From Paracoccus tegillarcae (lineage in GTDB: Bacteria > Pseudomonadota > Alphaproteobacteria > Rhodobacterales > Rhodobacteraceae), in NCBI RefSeq assembly GCF_002847305.1, contig NZ_CP025408.1, positions 728,001-792,000 of the forward strand: 64,000 nt of DNA. The letters run 5' to 3'. The notes beneath the pieces were generated by a model that had not been told where the DNA came from, ran no database searches, and was given only the letters and a program-made list of their open reading frames with translations. The translations under genes and the position numbers were made by a program. Shown one piece after another: positions 62,212-64,000 of this stretch (position 1 is the first letter of the stretch; the number at the start of each line of letters is the position of its first letter).

Positions 62212-63858
62212 TCACTGGCACTGGAAGCTGTCGGCAGATTTCGGATCGCCCTCCTGATAGCGCGCGACCTGCGGGGCCGGGCAAAGCGGACGGGTGGCGC
62301 CCTGCAGACCCTCGGGAACCTCGTCATTATCGGCCCTGGCCGATGCGGTGACAGCCTCGGGCGCGGTTCCGTCCTCGACCCAGGCAATCAGCGGCGTCAG
62401 CAGATCAAATGCATCCGTCGCCGGCCCGCCGCTGCAATGGTTCATCCCGGGCACCGGATAAAAGCGCGCGAAATCGGCGGCCTGGCCGTCGTTGTTTTTA
62501 TCCAGCGATGCGTACCAGCGCGCGGTGTCGTTGACCGAAAAGACCGGATCGCTGACACCATGGGTGATGATCATGCGGCCACCAGCAGCACGAAATTCGG
62601 CCAGAGCGGGATCATCGCTGTCCGGCGGGCTCATTACCTCCATGGGCGATTCCGGCAACGCATCACTGCTGGCATCGATCATCTCAGCCTGCCCGGCAAT
62701 GTCGAATTCCAGGAGGAACTGCATCAGTTCCTGTGGCGAACCGCCAACCTCTGTGGGCGGAACGGTGAAGATCTGCGCCAGAGAGGCCGCGCCCATCACC
62801 GCGATGATCGGCATCTGATCCCATGGCGGCACCGTGCTTTCGACCTTCCAGAAGCGCCAGTTTCCGCCCTCGATCCCGGCATCCCAGGCCCAGTCGCTGT
62901 AAAGCTGTTGGCCATCTGCGCCCTTGGGACCTGCATGGATCGTTTGCAGGGCTTGTACTTGCGCGGCGGACAGGCAGTCGCTGTTCTGCCCTCCCGTGCA
63001 TTGCAATGCGGTGACATCAAACGCAGCCTGACAAGCCGCGGTGTCACCGATCAGCCCATCCTTCAAACCGTCCAGTCCGTCGCAACTAGCGCGCATGGAG
63101 TCTGCCACCAGATGCAAGTCCTCGGTCGAGAAAGAGGTGCGGATATCGCCAGTCAGCGGCTGAAAGGTCTGGACATCCAGGGCGTGCTGCACCGCCGCGC
63201 GCGGCAGATTGAACCCCGGCGCGCCAATCAGCAGACCGTCAAAGGCGTCCGGCATCCGCGCCGCGGCGACCATCGCGTGACGACCACCGTTGGAACAGCC
63301 AATGCCATAGGCGCGCTCGACCGGCGTGCCGTAATAGGCATCGACCATCTGGCGGGCCAGGGGCTGCAGGATCTCGACGGCCTTGTAGCCATACATTTGC
63401 CGAGCCTCGAAATCGGCACCGAAGGCCGCGCCGCCAGCCAGCCCCATATCGGGATTGGCCGCGCCATCATGGCCCGCGTCGCTGCTGACAACGGCAAAGC
63501 CACGCGCCAGCGGTGACTGATCGCCCGTTCCTGCACCAAGCGCGCCTGTCGCAGGCTTGACCTCGCCATCATTGCCGCCGTTGAACTGGTGGACGAAATC
63601 GCCATTCCAGTCATCCGGCAGTGCCAGCTCAAAGCGCAGGGCATAGGGCCTGCCATCGCTGCCTGTGCGTTCTGCGGTCGTCGCACGAATACGGCATTGT
63701 GCGACCGGGCTATCCTCGCCCGCAGGAACAACAGCGACCTCGGTGAAGGTCACATCGCTTGTTCCAAGCGCTTCGGGTGTCAGATCGGCACAATTCATGG
63801 GCACCGCGATGGCCGTACCGGCCCAAAGCATCGCCATTATCGTCAAAGTAGCACGCAT
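62212..63858 (-). CDS. Tannase/feruloyl esterase family protein, exported
   Basis: The 548-residue protein has a Sec signal (IMAMLWAGTAIA) and the tannase-family catalytic set: Ser in GIGCSNGGRHA, Asp in HGVSDPVFS and His in GMNHCSGGP. Each of Ser and His is next to a Cys, the CS-D-HC arrangement. The loop DGLDGLKDGLIGD fits the calcium site. It would cleave feruloyl or galloyl esters in the periplasm, supplying the ligase pathway. First of two co-transcribed genes with the acyl-CoA dehydrogenase. Confidence 0.93.
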   Translation of the reverse strand: MRATLTIMAMLWAGTAIAVPMNCADLTPEALGTSDVTFTEVAVVPAGEDSPVAQCRIRATTAERTGSDGRPYALRFELALPDDWNGDFVHQFNGGNDGEVKPATGALGAGTGDQSPLARGFAVVSSDAGHDGAANPDMGLAGGAAFGADFEARQMYGYKAVEILQPLARQMVDAYYGTPVERAYGIGCSNGGRHAMVAAARMPDAFDGLLIGAPGFNLPRAAVQHALDVQTFQPLTGDIRTSFSTEDLHLVADSMRASCDGLDGLKDGLIGDTAACQAAFDVTALQCTGGQNSDCLSAAQVQALQTIHAGPKGADGQQLYSDWAWDAGIEGGNWRFWKVESTVPPWDQMPIIAVMGAASLAQIFTVPPTEVGGSPQELMQFLLEFDIAGQAEMIDASSDALPESPMEVMSPPDSDDPALAEFRAAGGRMIITHGVSDPVFSVNDTARWYASLDKNNDGQAADFARFYPVPGMNHCSGGPATDAFDLLTPLIAWVEDGTAPEAVTASARADNDEVPEGLQGATRPLCPAPQVARYQEGDPKSADSFQCQ

Positions 63859-63888
63859 TCCAGGTCTCCTTCATGTATTGGCGTTGTC

Positions 63889-64000
63889 TCAGTGCCCTGC
63901 TTCGACCAGGGTCGTTCCGTTATCCGACAGCATGAACTGCATGAGGTCCCTGCCGATAACCAGCGGCCCGTCATCGGTGCTGCGGGTCCGGGAAATCAGC
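63889..64000 (-). CDS. Unidentified protein, C-terminal fragment
   Basis: An open frame enters from the right edge on the minus strand and ends at 63889 with RSTDDGPLVIGRD, then MLSDNGTTLVEAGH. It is 30 bases before the esterase start, an operon-like spacing. The 36 residues are too few to name a family, and chance openness cannot be excluded. Confidence 0.4.
   Translation of the reverse strand, partial: LISRTRSTDDGPLVIGRDLMQFMLSDNGTTLVEAGH

Noticed and set aside
60705..63516. Long plus-strand open frames opposite the acyl-CoA dehydrogenase and esterase genes
   Set aside because: Both are complements of clearly identified enzymes and lack ribosome binding sites.

Overview
The window looks like chromosomal DNA of a high-GC alphaproteobacterium of the Rhodobacteraceae, most likely Paracoccus or a close relative. 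This rests on protein recognition and context, not on a database search. The pointers are ribosomal proteins of alphaproteobacterial type, an ectABC-ask ectoine operon with a divergent MarR gene, many TRAP transporters, and a type I secretion locus with an Ala/Asp/Gly-repeat substrate reminiscent of the BapA biofilm adhesin of Paracoccus denitrificans. No tRNA, rRNA, CRISPR array, insertion sequence or prophage gene was recognised.

Layout. (1) 1-564: the start of rplN, then rpsQ and rpmC, all on the minus strand. rplP, the usual neighbour of rpmC, is not there. (2) 878-9929: a secretion and biofilm-type island. It holds an HlyD-type adaptor, a type I secretion ABC exporter, a 672-aa repeat protein and a 622-aa extremely low-complexity protein. 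These face a divergent LuxR-type regulator that overlaps a small HEPN-like gene. A perfect 13-bp stem lies between the repeat adhesin and the downstream secretion genes. (3) 10280-26573: housekeeping genes. They include a DUF475/TerC-like membrane protein, mogA-argG, ilvA, an HPt protein, a receiver-SpoIIE phosphatase, two Nudix enzymes, and a tightly overlapping operon hslO-nudix-cca-ABC exporter-RNA methyltransferase. Two L,D-transpeptidases, a CAP-domain lipoprotein and a DUF482-type acyltransferase follow. (4) 26871-31341: ectoine synthesis (ectA-ectB-ectC-ask) with its MarR regulator. (5) 31380-63858: a catabolic region of about 32 kb.

How region 5 may work. A periplasmic tannase/feruloyl-esterase would release phenolic acids, and TRAP transporters (one TAXI type, one DctPQM type) would import organic acids. 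A feruloyl-CoA-synthase-like ligase, a crotonase, an acyl-CoA dehydrogenase and an amidohydrolase under a MarR regulator would shorten hydroxycinnamoyl side chains. A P450 with its own ferredoxin and ferredoxin reductase could hydroxylate or O-demethylate the ring. A LigAB-type extradiol dioxygenase would open it. GalB-, GalD- and LigK-like enzymes would take 4-oxalomesaconate to pyruvate and oxaloacetate. No ligC or ligI is visible, which would fit a gallate-type substrate or supply of those steps elsewhere. Local regulators are two LysR proteins (one with two HTH domains), a TetR and a MarR, several with plausible operators in divergent promoters.

The most unusual points are the secreted repeat-protein island inside a ribosomal-protein operon, a hydrolase-LigA fusion with an internal ribosome binding site, a one-base frameshift in the TAXI TRAP permease, and a tandem-HTH LysR regulator.
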